From contig CAJMMD010000025.1 of NCBI GenBank assembly GCA_905214465.1, forward strand, positions 1-33,363: 33,363 nucleotides of DNA. Reading direction: 5' to 3'. This stretch comes from an uncultured bacterium (GTDB taxonomy: Bacteria; Actinomycetota; Coriobacteriia; Coriobacteriales; Coriobacteriaceae). Each line of letters opens with the position of its first letter. Position 1 is the first letter of the stretch. The notes below the pieces were generated by a model, which made no database searches, was not told the DNA's origin, and was given only the letters and a program-made list of their open reading frames with translations. A program made the position numbers and the translations under genes. Positions 32,984 through 33,363 of the stretch are shown here, piece after piece.

Positions 32984-33310
32984 CTGTATCGTATTCAAGG
33001 ACACTTGACTTAGAGGAATGGCGTTGAGCGGCGATAATCGTTTCAGCGCCAAAAAGAAAGGAGTGTCAGTCATGGCAGACGGGCCCTCCTACACAGCGGG
33101 GTACCGCGCCGAGGCCGCAGACTTCGCCGCCGCGTCGGGGAAGCCCATCGCCCAAGTGGCAGCCGACCTCGGCATCAACGAGAAGACCCTGGGAAGATGG
33201 GTGACGGTCAGGAAGAAGGAGCTGACCAACCACCCGGTCGCGGCGGCCGCAAGTGCATGCGCGAGCTCGAGCTCGAGAACGAGTTCCTAAAAAGCCCCGA
33301 CCTCACATTT
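32978..33310 (+). mobile_element. Truncated IS3-type element
   Basis: The left boundary TTTGAACTGTATCGTATTCAAG at 32978 begins with a TGAACTG end; orfA follows after 94 bases; then a second end of the same kind (TTTGAACTGCGTC) at 33308 interrupts it. orfB is absent. Confidence 0.6.
33072..33290 (+). pseudogene. IS3-family OrfA, frameshifted and truncated
   Basis: ATG 33072 follows AAAGAAAGGAG. The first 50 codons (SYTAGYRAEAADFAAASG, IAQVAADLGINEKTLGRWV) are an IS3 OrfA helix-turn-helix. The expected coiled-coil continuation RKCMRELELENEFLK is present but in another frame, so a frameshift lies near 33235-33250. The gene ends at the second IS end and cannot give a working transposase. Confidence 0.7.
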
Positions 33311-33363
33311 GAACTGCGTCCCAAATCTTGGACGCCCTAAATAGCGACTAGGCCGCGAGGGCC
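33308..33363 (+). mobile_element. Start of a second IS3-like element or end
   Basis: TTTGAACTGCGTC at 33308 repeats the end at 32978 in the same orientation and runs to the window edge (ATCTTGGACGCCC follows). Only 56 bases are visible. Confidence 0.4.

Overview
The window looks like a chromosomal segment of a high-GC, Gram-positive gut actinobacterium of the Coriobacteriia, most likely Collinsella or a close relative. This is inferred from codon use, from the Tat/lipoprotein sugar-binding protein, from Gram-positive ribosome binding sites, and from the mix of maltose/glycogen, IS200, IS110, IS21 and IS3-type genes. No database search was possible, so all family names rest on motifs read by eye.

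Layout. 1-352: start of an M20 metallohydrolase (minus strand). 353-950: a divergent control region holding an RNA-like palindromic repeat, a sigma70-type promoter, a tiny Ile/Val-rich leader ORF and a terminator directly in front of cstA (951-2840), a peptide/pyruvate-type transporter. 2935-3690: an IS200-like element. 3790-5982: a long disordered protein ending in a Wadjet JetD-like (TOPRIM) domain, with no JetABC partners. 5993-6907: repeat-rich DNA and tRNA-Gln(UUG). 6946-9016: a peptidoglycan-binding-domain protein and a polyprenyl diphosphate synthase. 9131-21626: an alpha-glucan block: a PTS EIICB fused to a HAD phosphatase, a divergent GntR/UTRA regulator, a binding protein, two permeases and an ATPase forming an ABC importer, glycogen/maltodextrin phosphorylase and MalQ. 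A shared TTGTTTAAACAA-like motif in front of four of these units suggests that one regulator links them. A run of three tandem hairpins lies between the ATPase gene and glgP.

21718-30650: an accessory island with less biased codon use, bracketed by decayed insertion sequences. It carries a DUF2975-type membrane protein with an XRE regulator and, as the most interesting part, a compact RiPP cluster (23964-29921): two paralogous 39-residue five-cysteine precursor peptides, a BcrA-type ABC ATPase, two membrane subunits, a radical SAM/SPASM maturase and an MsbA-type ABC exporter. The precursors would be made in excess (a double hairpin follows them), modified on cysteines by the radical SAM enzyme, exported by the dedicated ABC exporter, and the producer protected or assisted by the three-part ABC-2 transporter.

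30819-32778: a two-gene minus-strand pair, an OLD/AriA-like ABC ATPase and a Cys-rich protein with a PD-(D/E)xK-like motif, a candidate anti-phage system. The window ends in a truncated ORF and broken IS3-type sequences.
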